From the NCBI RefSeq assembly GCF_008807375.1, contig NZ_CP043311.1, forward strand, positions 214,501-278,500: a DNA stretch of 64,000 nucleotides, given 5' to 3'. The notes under the pieces are model-generated. The model saw only the letters and a program-made list of their open reading frames with translations. It had not been told where the DNA came from and did not search any database. Made by a program: the position numbers and the translations under genes. This document shows positions 1 through 8,321 of this stretch, piece by piece; the first letter of the stretch is position 1, and every line of letters begins with the position of its first letter. This DNA comes from Pseudomonas lalkuanensis. GTDB lineage: Bacteria > Pseudomonadota > Gammaproteobacteria > Pseudomonadales > Pseudomonadaceae.

Positions 1-300
1 TTCCAGGCCGAAGGCGACGTTGCCGAGTACGTCCTGCCAGGGCAGCAGGGCGTCGTCCTGGAACACCACGCCGCGCTCGGCGCCGGGGCCGCTGACGGGC
101 ACGCCGTCAAGGCTGATGCGTCCGGCGCTGGGGCTGACGAAGCCGGCGATGAGGTTGAGCAGGGTGGTCTTGCCGCTGCCGGAAGGGCCCAGGGCCACCA
201 GCAGTTCGCCGGGGCCGAGGTCGAAGGAAATGTCGGTCAGTACCGGCTCGGCCGTGCCGGGGTACTGTGCGCTGATGCGCTCCAGCTTGAGTAAGGCCAT
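1..300 (-). CDS. tauB: Taurine ABC transporter ATP-binding subunit TauB (partial, C-terminus outside window)
   Basis: This is the N-terminal 100 residues of the ATPase that powers taurine import; the rest lies beyond the left edge. The translation shows Walker A (GPSGSGKT, residues 38-45), a Q-loop glutamine at 81 and the run [10 protein letters not shown], which matches the TauB branch closely as I remember E. coli TauB. It is encoded on the minus strand 55 bp downstream of tauA, so the two are almost certainly one transcript, with tauC and tauD expected further left. The ATG at 298-300 is the only sensible start. Expression under sulfate limitation is known for the family but not shown here. 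Confidence 0.93.
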   Translation of the reverse strand, partial: MALLKLERISAQYPGTAEPVLTDISFDLGPGELLVALGPSGSGKTTLLNLIAGFVSPSAGRISLDGVPVSGPGAERGVVFQDDALLPWQDVLGNVAFGLE

Positions 301-355
301 CTTCTGCGGATCTCGAAAGGGCCTGCCCGGAGTGTCCGGGCAGGTGGGGATTGGA

Positions 356-1336
356 TCAATTAGTGACGTACTTCGAGCTGACGTAGGGGCCGTAATCGGG
401 CAGCACGGCGTCGACCTTGCCTTGCTCCTTGAGGAAGGCGGCGGTTTCGCTGATGGCCTGGGTGGTGGGCGCGCCGAGGGCGTTGGCCTGGTCGGCGGCC
501 AGCGGGAATACGTTGCCCTGCAGCAGCAGCGGAATGTCCTCGGCCTTGGCGCCGGAGAGCTTCACCAGCTTGTCGATGTTGCCCTTGTCGGCCAGCCAGG
601 CTTTCGGGTCCTTGCGGTAGTCGGCGTAGGCGTCGAGGGTCACCTTGGCGAAGGCGCGGACGACTTCCGGGTGTTTCTCGGCGAAATCCTTGCGCACGAT
701 CCAGGCGTCGAAGGTGGGTGCGCCCAGCTTGCCCAGTTCAGCGGAGCTGATCAGCACCTTGCCACTGGATTTGGCGACACCCAGTGCCGGGTCCCAGACA
801 TAGGTGGCGTCGATGTCGCCACGCTGCCAGGCGGCGACGATCGCCGGCGGCGCGAGGTTGAGGATGGTGACCCGGGTGGGGTCGATCTGCCAGTGCTTGA
901 GGGCGGCCAGCAGGCTGTAGTGGCCGGTGGACACGAAGGGCACGGCGATCTTCTTGCCGATCAGGTCTTCGGGCTTGGTGATGCCCGCTCCGTTGCGCGC
1001 CACCAGGGCTTCGGCATCGCCGATCTGGGTGGCGATGAGGAAGGTCTGGATCGGCAGTTGGCGGGTGGCGGCGGCTGCCAGCGGACTGGAGCCGACGTAG
1101 CCGATCTGCACGTCACCGGAGGCGACGGCGGTGATGACTTCAGCGCCGCTGTCGAACTTGCGCCAGTCGATCTCGGATTTGCTCGCCTTCTCATAGGCGC
1201 CATCGGCCTGGGCCACCTTGGCCGGGTCGACGGTGGTCTGGTAGGCGACGGTGAAGTCCGCGGCCTGGGCGCTCAATGCCAGGCCGCCAAGGGTCAGGGC
1301 CGCCAGCAGGCGACGGGGGAACAGGGACGGAATCAT
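356..1336 (-). CDS. tauA: Taurine-binding periplasmic protein TauA
   Basis: This is the periplasmic solute-binding component of the taurine importer. The chosen ATG gives a classic Sec signal peptide (two Arg, then a hydrophobic run, ending SAQA before ADFTVAYQ) and has a GGAG ribosome site about 7 bases upstream. A start 16 codons further upstream would add a proline-rich tail in front of the signal peptide and is unlikely. The mature part has the SsuA/TauA two-lobe fold pattern ([25 protein letters not shown]). At 326 aa it is normal length. tauB follows on the same strand. Ligand assignment rests on family resemblance and the adjacent tauB; related sulfonate binders are the alternative. 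Confidence 0.9.
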   Translation of the reverse strand: MIPSLFPRRLLAALTLGGLALSAQAADFTVAYQTTVDPAKVAQADGAYEKASKSEIDWRKFDSGAEVITAVASGDVQIGYVGSSPLAAAATRQLPIQTFLIATQIGDAEALVARNGAGITKPEDLIGKKIAVPFVSTGHYSLLAALKHWQIDPTRVTILNLAPPAIVAAWQRGDIDATYVWDPALGVAKSSGKVLISSAELGKLGAPTFDAWIVRKDFAEKHPEVVRAFAKVTLDAYADYRKDPKAWLADKGNIDKLVKLSGAKAEDIPLLLQGNVFPLAADQANALGAPTTQAISETAAFLKEQGKVDAVLPDYGPYVSSKYVTN

Positions 1337-1735
1337 GGGGTGCTCCTCAACGGGCTTGGGGGCCGGTCCTGGAGGCCGGTCCACGGGACAGGGGGTGCTG
1401 CTTTCTGGGGTGTCCGGTGGTCCGGTGGAGACAATCTATTTGATCTAAAAATCGAGAAATAAATAATTTTTTGGCATTAGCTTAGGTCGGATGCAGCGCC
1501 GGGTTGCGTAGAATTGCTTATTGCTGAAAGTTATTTGTATCTAAAAAATAATTCTTTTTGAGAATTAGCGTTGCCCCCCTAGAGTGGCGGCCTGCCGAAA
1601 GCGGACCGCCGCATCGCATTTGCACCGGAGCCTGTGAAAACGACAGTGGCTTCGAAGGTCACGCAGCGGCGCGTCGCGTCTGCTCCTGCTCCGGGCACCC
1701 CAACACCCTTACAAGATCGCAATGGAGCATCGAGC
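1337..1735. promoter_or_regulatory. Divergent promoter region between tauA and the porin gene
   Basis: This is about 400 bases without a gene between divergent tauA and an OprD-family porin. The stretch around 1436-1566 is strikingly AT-rich for this genome. It contains a direct repeat ATCTAAAAA (1443 and 1539) and an inverted repeat AATCTT-like arm pair AATTCT/AGAATT at 1550-1566. AT-rich upstream regions are typical of CysB-type activated sulfur-starvation promoters, but I cannot place -35/-10 elements with confidence. Bases 1567-1735 hold the porin leader with no further structure seen. Confidence 0.5.
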
Positions 1736-3067
1736 ATGAACAAGTCGTCCCTCGCCCTGGCCGTCGCCCTCGGCGTGCTGGCCCAGCACGCCGCCGCCGG
1801 TGGTTTCATCGAAGACAGCAAGGCCAGCCTGACCCTGCGCAACTTCTACATCAACTCGGACAACCGCCAGTTCACCGACGCGCCGTCCAAGCAGGAAGAG
1901 TGGGGCCAGGGCTTCCTCTTCAACTACACCTCCGGCTACACCGAAGGCACCGTCGGCGTCGGCGTCGATGCCCTCGGCCTGTTGGGCGTGAAGCTGGACT
2001 CCGGCAAGGGCCGCCACTACAACCCGACCAGCGCCAGCTACGGCGGCACCGTGTTCCCCACTGACAACGATGGCCGCGCCAAGGACGATTTCGGCAGCCT
2101 GGGCGTGACCGGCAAGCTGCGCTTCTCCAAGACCGAAGCGCGCCTCGGCACCCTGCTGCCGAAGCTGCCGGTGGTGACCTACAACGACGGCCGCCTGCTG
2201 CCGCAGACCTTCGAGGGCGGCCAGATCACCTCCAGCGAGATCGCCGGCCTGACCCTGGTCGGCGGCCAGCTGGAACATGCCAAAGGGCGCAACTCCAGCG
2301 ACGCCCGCGGCCTGTCGATCGCCGGCGCCAACAACGCCCGTACTGGCCAGTTCGTCAACACGTTCTACTTCGCCGGTGGCGACTACAAGGTCAGCGACAA
2401 CCTGCTCGCGCAGTACTACTACGGCAACCTGGAAGACTTCTATCAGCAGCATTTCGTCGGCCTGACCCACAACTGGGCGCTGCCGGTGGGCGCGCTGAAG
2501 TCCGACCTGCGCTACTTCTACAGCGACTCCGACGGCAAGAACGCCAGCGCCGCCGGCCGCCGCGAAGGCTTCCGCAGCGCGGGCAACTGGGCGACCAACG
2601 ACCCGGACCGCTTTGAAGTGGACAACCGCACCTGGAGCGCCCTGTTCACCTACACGCTCGGCGGCCACGCGGCGAGCCTGGGCTACCAGCAGGTCTCCGG
2701 CGACAGCGCCTTCCCCTTCCTCAACCAGGGCGACGGCGCCACCGCCTACCTGATCACCGACCGCCAGATCGGCAAGTTCCTCAGCGCCGGCGAGCGCACC
2801 TGGGTAGCCGAATACGGCTACGACTTCGCCAAGCTCGGCGTGCCGGGGCTCAAGGCGGTGGGTACCTACCTCAAGGGCAGCAACATCGAGACCCAGGGCA
2901 GCGACCAGGGCGAGTGGGAGCGCGACTTCCGCCTCGACTATGTACTGCAGGGCGGTCCCCTGAAGGGCCTGGGCGTGTCCTGGCGCAACGCCGCCCTGCG
3001 CAGCGATGCGGCGCGCGACCAGGACGAGAACCGCCTGATCCTCAGCTACACCCTGACGCTGCTGTAA
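1736..3067 (+). CDS. OprD-family outer-membrane porin
   Basis: This is a substrate-specific outer-membrane channel of the OprD/Occ family (443 aa, usual size about 420-450). Signs are a signal peptide (MNKSSLALAVALGV...HAAA), then GGFIEDSKASLTLRNFYIN, the standard N-terminal OprD signature, the motif LPVVTYNDGRLLPQTFEG, and a C-terminal beta-signal ending in Leu-Leu with alternating aromatic/hydrophobic residues (LILSYTLTLL). The start is set by GGAG 8 bases before ATG 1736; an upstream in-frame ATG at 1634 lacks a signal sequence. Placed between tau and ssu genes it may pass sulfonates across the outer membrane (inference from context). Which Occ subgroup it belongs to cannot be told by eye. 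Confidence 0.88.
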   Translation: MNKSSLALAVALGVLAQHAAAGGFIEDSKASLTLRNFYINSDNRQFTDAPSKQEEWGQGFLFNYTSGYTEGTVGVGVDALGLLGVKLDSGKGRHYNPTSASYGGTVFPTDNDGRAKDDFGSLGVTGKLRFSKTEARLGTLLPKLPVVTYNDGRLLPQTFEGGQITSSEIAGLTLVGGQLEHAKGRNSSDARGLSIAGANNARTGQFVNTFYFAGGDYKVSDNLLAQYYYGNLEDFYQQHFVGLTHNWALPVGALKSDLRYFYSDSDGKNASAAGRREGFRSAGNWATNDPDRFEVDNRTWSALFTYTLGGHAASLGYQQVSGDSAFPFLNQGDGATAYLITDRQIGKFLSAGERTWVAEYGYDFAKLGVPGLKAVGTYLKGSNIETQGSDQGEWERDFRLDYVLQGGPLKGLGVSWRNAALRSDAARDQDENRLILSYTLTLL

Positions 3068-3084
3068 GGCCGCCTTGGCGTCTT

Positions 3085-3120
3085 TGGGAGCGATTCCAAT
3101 CGCGAATGAGTTCGCTCCCA
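3085..3120. repeat. REP-like palindromic repeat (copy 1)
   Basis: Arms TGGGAGCGA (3085-3093) and TCGCTCCCA (3112-3120) flank CGCGAATGAG. It is the same family as the copies at 8150, 23632, 34217, 36210 and 44555. It sits just after the porin stop codon. Confidence 0.75.
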
Positions 3121-3206
3121 CAGGGAAGTGACGCTGCGCTCGGTGCTTGGTCGTGTTGGGCTTCGCTTAGCTCAGCCACAACCTACGGTTAGATCGGGCA
3201 TGAACC

Positions 3207-3244
3207 AGCCGGGAACCTCATTCCAGAGGCCTTCCCGGCTTTTT
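3207..3244 (+). terminator. Rho-independent terminator after the porin gene
   Basis: Outer stem AGCCGGGAA (3207-3215) pairs with TTCCCGGCT (3232-3240); an inner stem CCTC/GAGG (3216-3219, 3226-3229) extends it; a T run follows at 3240-3244. Orientation fits termination of the porin transcript. Confidence 0.8.
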
Positions 3245-3252
3245 CATGGCTG

Positions 3253-3365
3253 CAGATTAATAGTCCATAAAGTAATAAATAAATTGTTATTTATTCTTTT
3301 TAATTTTCAGTGCGACTGCCCATAGTGAGCCCCACGGAACGATACCCAGATACAGGAGCAACACC
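3253..3365 (+). promoter_or_regulatory. AT-rich lsfA upstream region with a 9-bp inverted repeat
   Basis: AATAAATAA (3274-3282) and TTATTTATT (3287-3295) form a perfect inverted repeat with a 4-base spacer inside an AT-rich tract, about 70 bases before lsfA. It is a plausible operator or promoter for the sulfonate genes; no regulator can be assigned from sequence alone. Confidence 0.45.
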
Positions 3366-4004
3366 ATGAGCATCCGCCTCGGCGACATCGCCCCCGACTT
3401 CGAACAGGACTCCAGCGAAGGCCGCATCCGTTTCCACGAATGGCTGGGCAGCAGCTGGGGCGTGCTGTTCTCGCACCCGGCAGACTTCACCCCGGTGTGC
3501 ACCACCGAACTGGGGTTCACCGCCAAGCTGAAGGACCAGTTCGCTGCGCGTGGTGTGAAGGTGATCGCATTGTCCGTCGACCCGGTGGATTCCCATCACC
3601 GCTGGATCGATGACATCAACGACACCCAGGGCACCCTGGTGAACTTCCCGATCATCGCCGACGCCGACCGACAGGTGTCCGATCTGTACGACCTGATCCA
3701 CCCGAACGCCAACGACACCCTCACCGTGCGTTCGCTGTTCATCATCGACCCGAACAAGAAGGTGCGCCTGATCATCACCTACCCGGCCAGTACCGGGCGC
3801 AACTTCAACGAGATCCTGCGGGTGATCGACTCCCTGCAGCTGACCGACAGCCACAAGGTTGCCACCCCGGCCAACTGGCAGGACGGCGACGATGTGGTGA
3901 TCGTCCCCTCGCTCAAGGATGAAGACGAGATCCGCCAGCGTTTCCCGCGCGGCTACAAGGCGGTCCGTCCTTACCTGCGCCTGACCCCGCAACCCAACCG
4001 CTGA
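3366..4004 (+). CDS. lsfA: 1-Cys peroxiredoxin LsfA
   Basis: This is a thiol peroxidase of the Prx6/1-Cys class, reducing hydrogen and alkyl peroxides in the cytoplasm. The peroxidatic cysteine is Cys45 in FTPVCTTE and is the only cysteine in the 212-residue protein, so there is no resolving Cys. The C-terminal extension characteristic of Prx6-type enzymes (LTDSHKVATPANWQDGDDVVI, then PYLRLTPQPNR) is present. In pseudomonads LsfA is one of the proteins induced by sulfate starvation (family knowledge), which fits its position just before ssuA. A ribosome site AGGAG lies 8 bases upstream of the ATG. It may protect against peroxide formed by the reduced-flavin monooxygenase SsuD (inference). Confidence 0.92.
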   Translation: MSIRLGDIAPDFEQDSSEGRIRFHEWLGSSWGVLFSHPADFTPVCTTELGFTAKLKDQFAARGVKVIALSVDPVDSHHRWIDDINDTQGTLVNFPIIADADRQVSDLYDLIHPNANDTLTVRSLFIIDPNKKVRLIITYPASTGRNFNEILRVIDSLQLTDSHKVATPANWQDGDDVVIVPSLKDEDEIRQRFPRGYKAVRPYLRLTPQPNR

Positions 4005-4103
4005 TTCATCCGGCGCCTCGCGCGCACTGAACGACCCCGCCTTACTCACCCGCCAACGGGAAGCAGGCAACGACACCACAAGCAAAGTCATGAGGAGAGC
4101 GCC

Positions 4104-5066
4104 ATGCGCACCATCACTTTGCGTCGGAGCCTGGCTGCCCTGTTCGCGGCTGCCCTGGCTTTCGGCGCCATCACCCAAGCACAGGCCGAAACCCTGCGGA
4201 TCGGCTACCAGAAGTACGGCACCCTGGTGCTGCTCAAGGCCAAGGGCACGCTGGAGAAGCGCCTGGCCGACCAGGGCATCGAAGTGAAGTGGACCGAATT
4301 CCCCGGCGGCCCGCAGCTGTTGGAAGGCTTGAACGTCGGCTCCATCGACTTCGGCGTGACCGGCGAAACCCCGCCGGTGTTCGCCCAGGCCGCAGGCGCG
4401 GACCTGCTCTACGTGGCCTATGAGCCGCCGGCACCGCAGAGCGAAGCGATCCTGGTGCCCAAGGGTTCGCCCATCCAGTCGGTCAAGGAACTGGCCGGCA
4501 AGAAGGTCGCCCTGAACAAGGGCTCCAACGTGCACTACCTGCTGGTGCGCGCCCTGGAAGAGGCCGGCCTGAAGTACAGCGACATCCAGCCCGTCTACCT
4601 GCCGCCGGCCGACGCCCGCGCCGCCTTCGAGCGCGGCAGCGTGGATGCCTGGGTGATCTGGGACCCCTTCCAGGCCGCCGCCGAAAAGCAACTGGAAGCC
4701 CGCACCCTGCGCAATGGCGAAGGGCTTGTGGATAACCACCAGTTCTACCTGGCGACCCGCACCTACGCCCAGAAGCACCCGCAGGTGATCAACACGCTGA
4801 TCGAGGAAGTGCGCGCCGTGGGCGAGGACTCCAAGGCCGATCCGGACAAGGTCACCGAACAGGTCGCGCCGCTGCTGGGCCTGCCCAAGGAGATCACTTC
4901 CATCGCGGTTAAACGCCAAGGCTACGGCGCTCAGCCGCTGAGCCCGGAGGTCGTCACTGCACAGCAGAAGATCGCCGACACCTTCACCGCGCTGAAGCTG
5001 ATTCCGAAAAAACTCAGCATCGCCGATGTGATCTGGACGCCGCCGGCCAAGGTCGCGCAGCAGTGA
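4104..5066 (+). CDS. ssuA: Aliphatic sulfonate-binding periplasmic protein SsuA
   Basis: This is the periplasmic binding component of the alkanesulfonate ABC importer. The signal peptide runs through AQA (residues about 1-28), then ETLRIGYQKYGTLVLLKAKG, the characteristic SsuA start, and the lobe motif GSIDFGVTGETPPVFAQAAGADLLYVAYEP. The length (320 aa) matches the family. GAGGAG lies 6-11 bases before the ATG. It is followed by ssuD, ssuC, ssuB and ssuF in the order known from pseudomonads. The gene normally in front, ssuE (FMN reductase), is not here; lsfA occupies that place. Confidence 0.93.
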   Translation: MRTITLRRSLAALFAAALAFGAITQAQAETLRIGYQKYGTLVLLKAKGTLEKRLADQGIEVKWTEFPGGPQLLEGLNVGSIDFGVTGETPPVFAQAAGADLLYVAYEPPAPQSEAILVPKGSPIQSVKELAGKKVALNKGSNVHYLLVRALEEAGLKYSDIQPVYLPPADARAAFERGSVDAWVIWDPFQAAAEKQLEARTLRNGEGLVDNHQFYLATRTYAQKHPQVINTLIEEVRAVGEDSKADPDKVTEQVAPLLGLPKEITSIAVKRQGYGAQPLSPEVVTAQQKIADTFTALKLIPKKLSIADVIWTPPAKVAQQ

Positions 5067-5072
5067 CTTGAA

Positions 5073-5095
5073 CCCCTCTCCCGGAGGGAGAGGGG
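5073..5095. other. Perfect 10-bp hairpin between ssuA and ssuD
   Basis: CCCCTCTCCC (5073-5082), loop GGA, GGGAGAGGGG (5086-5095). There is no T run on either side, so this is more likely an mRNA 3'-end stabiliser or processing block than a terminator. It would let the binding protein be made in excess of downstream products. Confidence 0.65.
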
Positions 5096-5117
5096 ACACC
5101 TTTAAGGAGACCACTCC

Positions 5118-6281
5118 ATGAGCTTGAACATCTTCTGGTTCCTGCCGACCCACGGCGACGGCCACTACCTCGGCACATCCGAAGGCGCCCGTGCCGTCGA
5201 CCACGGCTACCTGCAACAGATCGCCCAGGCGGCGGACCGCCTCGGCTTCGGCGGCGTGCTGATTCCCACCGGGCGTTCCTGCGAGGACTCCTGGCTGGTG
5301 GCCGCCTCACTGATTCCGGTGACCCAGCGCCTGAAATTCCTCGTGGCCCTGCGCCCCGGGATCATTTCGCCGACCGTGGCCGCGCGCCAGGCAGCCACGC
5401 TCGATCGCCTGTCCGGCGGTCGCGCCCTGTTCAACCTGGTGACCGGCGGCGACCCGGACGAGCTGGCTGCCGATGGCCTGCACCTGAACCATGAAGAGCG
5501 TTACGAAGCCTCGGTGGAATTCACCCGCATCTGGCGCCGCGTGCTGGAGGGCGAAACGGTCGACTACGACGGCAAGCACATCCAGGTGAAGGGCGCCAAG
5601 CTGTTCTACCCGCCGCTGCAGCAGCCGCGTCCGCCGCTGTATTTCGGTGGCTCCTCCGAAGCGGCCCAGGACCTCGCGGCCGAGCAGGTGGAGCTGTACC
5701 TGACCTGGGGCGAACCGCCGGCAGCGGTGAAGGAAAAGATCGAACAGGTACGCGCCAAGGCTGCCAAGCAGGGCCGCACGGTGCGCTTCGGCATCCGTCT
5801 GCACGTGATCGTGCGCGAAACCAACGAAGCCGCCTGGGCCGCCGCCGACCGCCTGATCGAGAACCTCGACGACGCGACCATCGCCAAGGCGCAGGCCGCC
5901 TTCGCCCGTTTCGATTCGGTGGGCCAGCAGCGCATGGCCGCCCTGCACAACGGTCGCCGCGACAAGCTGGAAGTCAGCCCCAACCTCTGGGCCGGCGTCG
6001 GCCTGGTGCGCGGTGGCGCTGGCACGGCGCTGGTGGGCGATGGACCGACCGTGGCCGCGCGGGTGAAGGAATACGCCGACCTCGGCATCGACACCTTCAT
6101 CTTCTCCGGCTACCCGCACCTGGAAGAGTCCTACCGGGTTGCCGAGCTGCTGTTCCCGCATCTGGACGTGGCGCGTCCGCGCACCAACGACGGCCTCGGT
6201 TTCGTCAGCCCCTTCGGCGAGATGGTGGCCAACGAGGCGCTGCCCGAACCCAAGCTGCACAAGCTGGCGTCGCAGAGCTGA
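5118..6281 (+). CDS. ssuD: FMNH2-dependent alkanesulfonate monooxygenase SsuD
   Basis: This enzyme cleaves alkanesulfonates to aldehyde and sulfite using reduced FMN and O2. It is a luciferase-like TIM barrel of 387 aa (E. coli enzyme about 381). Recognisable SsuD features are the N-terminus [20 protein letters not shown], the conserved cysteine Cys55 in TGRSCEDSW (Cys54 in E. coli), [16 protein letters not shown], and the C-terminal [27 protein letters not shown] sits 7 bases before the ATG. It needs an FMN reductase partner, which must be encoded outside this window. ssuC begins 10 bases after its stop. Confidence 0.95.
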   Translation: MSLNIFWFLPTHGDGHYLGTSEGARAVDHGYLQQIAQAADRLGFGGVLIPTGRSCEDSWLVAASLIPVTQRLKFLVALRPGIISPTVAARQAATLDRLSGGRALFNLVTGGDPDELAADGLHLNHEERYEASVEFTRIWRRVLEGETVDYDGKHIQVKGAKLFYPPLQQPRPPLYFGGSSEAAQDLAAEQVELYLTWGEPPAAVKEKIEQVRAKAAKQGRTVRFGIRLHVIVRETNEAAWAAADRLIENLDDATIAKAQAAFARFDSVGQQRMAALHNGRRDKLEVSPNLWAGVGLVRGGAGTALVGDGPTVAARVKEYADLGIDTFIFSGYPHLEESYRVAELLFPHLDVARPRTNDGLGFVSPFGEMVANEALPEPKLHKLASQS

Positions 6282-6291
6282 GGGCGCGGGG

Positions 6292-7077
6292 ATGAAGCTC
6301 GATTCGATACTCCTGCGCCTGGCGCCCTGGGCCTTGCCCGTGGCGCTGCTGGCGATCTGGCAGGTCGCGGTGGAAACCGGCCTGCTCTCCACCCGCATCC
6401 TGCCGGCGCCGAGTGCGGTGCTGGCGGCGGGCTGGGAGCTTCTGTCCAGTGGTGAGATCTGGACCCACCTGGCGATCAGTGGCTGGCGCGCGGGCATCGG
6501 TTTCACCATCGGCGGCGGCCTGGGCCTGCTACTGGGCTTTGTCACCGGCCTGTCGAAGTGGGGCGAGCGCCTGCTGGACAGCTCGGTGCAGATGATCCGC
6601 AACGTGCCGCACCTGGCGCTGATCCCGCTGGTGATCCTGTGGTTCGGCATCGACGAGTCGGCGAAGATCTTCCTGGTCGCCCTCGGCACCTTGTTCCCCA
6701 TCTACCTCAACACCTACCACGGCATCCGCAACGTCGACCCGGCGCTGGTGGAGATGGCGCGCAGCTACGGGCTTTCCGGCTTCGCCCTGTTCCGCCAGGT
6801 GATCCTGCCCGGCGCGCTGCCTTCGATCCTGGTGGGCGTGCGCTTCGCTCTCGGCTTCATGTGGCTGACGCTGATCGTGGCCGAGACCATTTCCGCCAGC
6901 TCCGGCATCGGCTACCTGGCAATGAACGCCCGCGAATTCCTGCAGACCGATGTGGTGGTGCTGGCGATACTGCTCTATGCAGTGCTCGGCAAGCTGGCCG
7001 ACGTCGCCGCTCGTGGGCTGGAGCGCGTCTGGCTGCGCTGGCACCCGGCCTACCAGGCCAAGGGAGGTGCAGCATGA
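6292..7077 (+). CDS. ssuC: Alkanesulfonate ABC transporter permease SsuC
   Basis: This is the inner-membrane permease of the sulfonate importer (261 aa). It has about six hydrophobic segments and the cytoplasmic coupling motif typical of the family, [27 protein letters not shown], around residues 160-185. The start ATG 6292 comes 10 bases after the ssuD stop; a longer reading frame upstream only runs through ssuD out of frame. Its stop overlaps the ssuB start (ATGA), showing translational coupling within the operon. Confidence 0.92.
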   Translation: MKLDSILLRLAPWALPVALLAIWQVAVETGLLSTRILPAPSAVLAAGWELLSSGEIWTHLAISGWRAGIGFTIGGGLGLLLGFVTGLSKWGERLLDSSVQMIRNVPHLALIPLVILWFGIDESAKIFLVALGTLFPIYLNTYHGIRNVDPALVEMARSYGLSGFALFRQVILPGALPSILVGVRFALGFMWLTLIVAETISASSGIGYLAMNAREFLQTDVVVLAILLYAVLGKLADVAARGLERVWLRWHPAYQAKGGAA

Positions 7078-7883
7078 CCGCTGCCCAGGCTCCCCAACGC
7101 CTCAAGCGTGGCATTCCGCTGGCGCTGCGCGGCATCGGCAAGTCCTTCGGCGAGCGCGAGGTGCTCAAGGGCATCGACCTGCTGATTCCGGCCGGTCAGT
7201 TCGTCGCCGTGGTCGGTCGCAGTGGCTGCGGCAAGAGCACCTTGCTGCGGCTGTTGGCCGGGCTGGATCAGCCCTCCCGTGGCGAACTGCTGGCCGGATC
7301 GGCACCGCTGGAAGACGCCCGCGAGGACACGCGCCTGATGTTCCAGGATTCACGCCTGCTGCCCTGGAAGCGGGTGATCGACAACGTCGGCCTGGGGCTG
7401 TCCGGCAACTGGCGTCCGCGTGCCCTGGAGGCCCTCGAAGCGGTAGGCCTGGCTGACCGTGCGCAAGAGTGGCCAGCGGCGCTTTCCGGCGGACAGAAGC
7501 AGCGTGTGGCCCTGGCCCGCGCGCTGATCCACCAGCCGCGGCTGCTGCTGCTGGACGAGCCGCTGGGCGCGCTGGATGCATTGACCCGCATCGAGATGCA
7601 GCAGCTGATCGAGCGCCTCTGGCAGCAGCACGGTTTCACCGTCCTGCTGGTGACCCACGACGTGAACGAGGCCGTGGCGGTTGCCGACCGGGTGATCCTG
7701 ATCGAGGAAGGCGCCATCGGCCTCGATCTGCCGGTCGAGTTGCAGCGTCCGCGAGCTCGTGGCTCGGCGCGCCTGGCCGCGCTGGAAGCCGAAGTGCTGG
7801 ACCGTGTATTGGCACTGCCGCCGGCCCCGCCGGAACCCGAGCCCCTTTCCCCCCTGCCCACGCAACTGCGCTGGGCGCTTTGA
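7074..7883 (+). CDS. ssuB: Alkanesulfonate ABC transporter ATP-binding protein SsuB
   Basis: This is the ATPase subunit of the SsuABC importer (269 aa). Walker A is GRSGCGKST (48-56), the ABC signature [15 protein letters not shown], Walker [13 protein letters not shown] and the H-loop in [11 protein letters not shown]. The N-terminus [13 protein letters not shown] is typical of the nitrate/sulfonate/taurine subfamily. It starts inside the ssuC stop codon (ATGA overlap). The C-terminal 40 residues are proline-rich ([14 protein letters not shown]) and not part of the ATPase core. The small binding protein SsuF follows 36 bases later. Confidence 0.93.
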   Translation: MTAAQAPQRLKRGIPLALRGIGKSFGEREVLKGIDLLIPAGQFVAVVGRSGCGKSTLLRLLAGLDQPSRGELLAGSAPLEDAREDTRLMFQDSRLLPWKRVIDNVGLGLSGNWRPRALEALEAVGLADRAQEWPAALSGGQKQRVALARALIHQPRLLLLDEPLGALDALTRIEMQQLIERLWQQHGFTVLLVTHDVNEAVAVADRVILIEEGAIGLDLPVELQRPRARGSARLAALEAEVLDRVLALPPAPPEPEPLSPLPTQLRWAL

Positions 7884-7919
7884 ACCAAACCCCATACCCC
7901 GAGCAAAGGAATAACCGCC

Positions 7920-8135
7920 ATGACCATCAAAGCCATCAACGTCCGTAACCAGTTCAAGGGCACCATCAAGGAAATCATCGAGGGCCCGGTGCTCTCCGAG
8001 ATCGACGTGCAGACCGCCGCCGGCATTGTCACCTCCGTCATCACCACCCGCTCCGTGCGCGAGCTGGAGCTGGGGATCGGTTCGGAAGTGATCGCCTTCG
8101 TGAAGTCCACCGAGGTGTCGATCGCCAAGCTGTGA
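7920..8135 (+). CDS. ssuF: Molbindin-like (TOBE domain) protein SsuF
   Basis: This is a 71-residue single-domain molybdopterin/molybdate-binding-like protein. The pattern INVRNQFKGTIKEIIEGPVLSEIDVQ then SVITTRSVRELELGIGSEVIAFVKSTEVSI is the mono-TOBE (Mop) fold. In Pseudomonas the last gene of the ssu operon is ssuF, required for sulfonate use by a mechanism I do not consider settled. AAAGGA lies 9 bases before the ATG. A large REPIN-like repeat and a leftward terminator follow, marking the end of the operon. Confidence 0.88.
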   Translation: MTIKAINVRNQFKGTIKEIIEGPVLSEIDVQTAAGIVTSVITTRSVRELELGIGSEVIAFVKSTEVSIAKL

Positions 8136-8149
8136 TGCTTCGCTTTTCC

Positions 8150-8240
8150 TGTGGGGGCGAATTCATTCGCCGAGGACCGCCGGTCCCCGACCTTGCAGGG
8201 CAGTCCTGCGGACTGCTTCGCGAATGAATTCGCCCCCACA
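8150..8240. repeat. REPIN-like element: 21-bp perfect inverted repeat with structured centre (copy 2)
   Basis: Arm 8150-8170 (TGTGGGGGCGAATTCATTCGC) is perfectly reverse-complemented at 8220-8240. The 49-base centre contains a second hairpin GCAGTCC/GGACTGC (8200-8206, 8210-8216). It lies in the convergent gap between ssuF and aguA. Confidence 0.85.
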
Positions 8241-8275
8241 AGAGCAAGGCCCCCTGCAGTTTTGCACCGATCAAA

Positions 8276-8307
8276 AAACCAACCCCCGCATTTGCGGGGG
8301 TTGGTTT
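8276..8307 (-). terminator. Terminator of the aguBA transcript
   Basis: A 15-bp perfect stem (8276-8290 with 8293-8307) has, on the minus strand, a T run of six immediately after it (A run 8273-8278 on plus). It sits 14 bases past the aguA stop. Confidence 0.9.
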
Positions 8308-8321
8308 AATCCGGCTTTCGC

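Noticed and set aside
5073..5095. Hairpin considered as a rho-independent terminator within the ssu operon
   Set aside because: No T run on either strand, and it lies between two genes that must be co-expressed; kept as a non-terminating hairpin.
3300..5216. A 638-codon minus-strand open frame across lsfA and ssuA
   Set aside because: It spans two unrelated real genes and their gap, which a real gene would not do.
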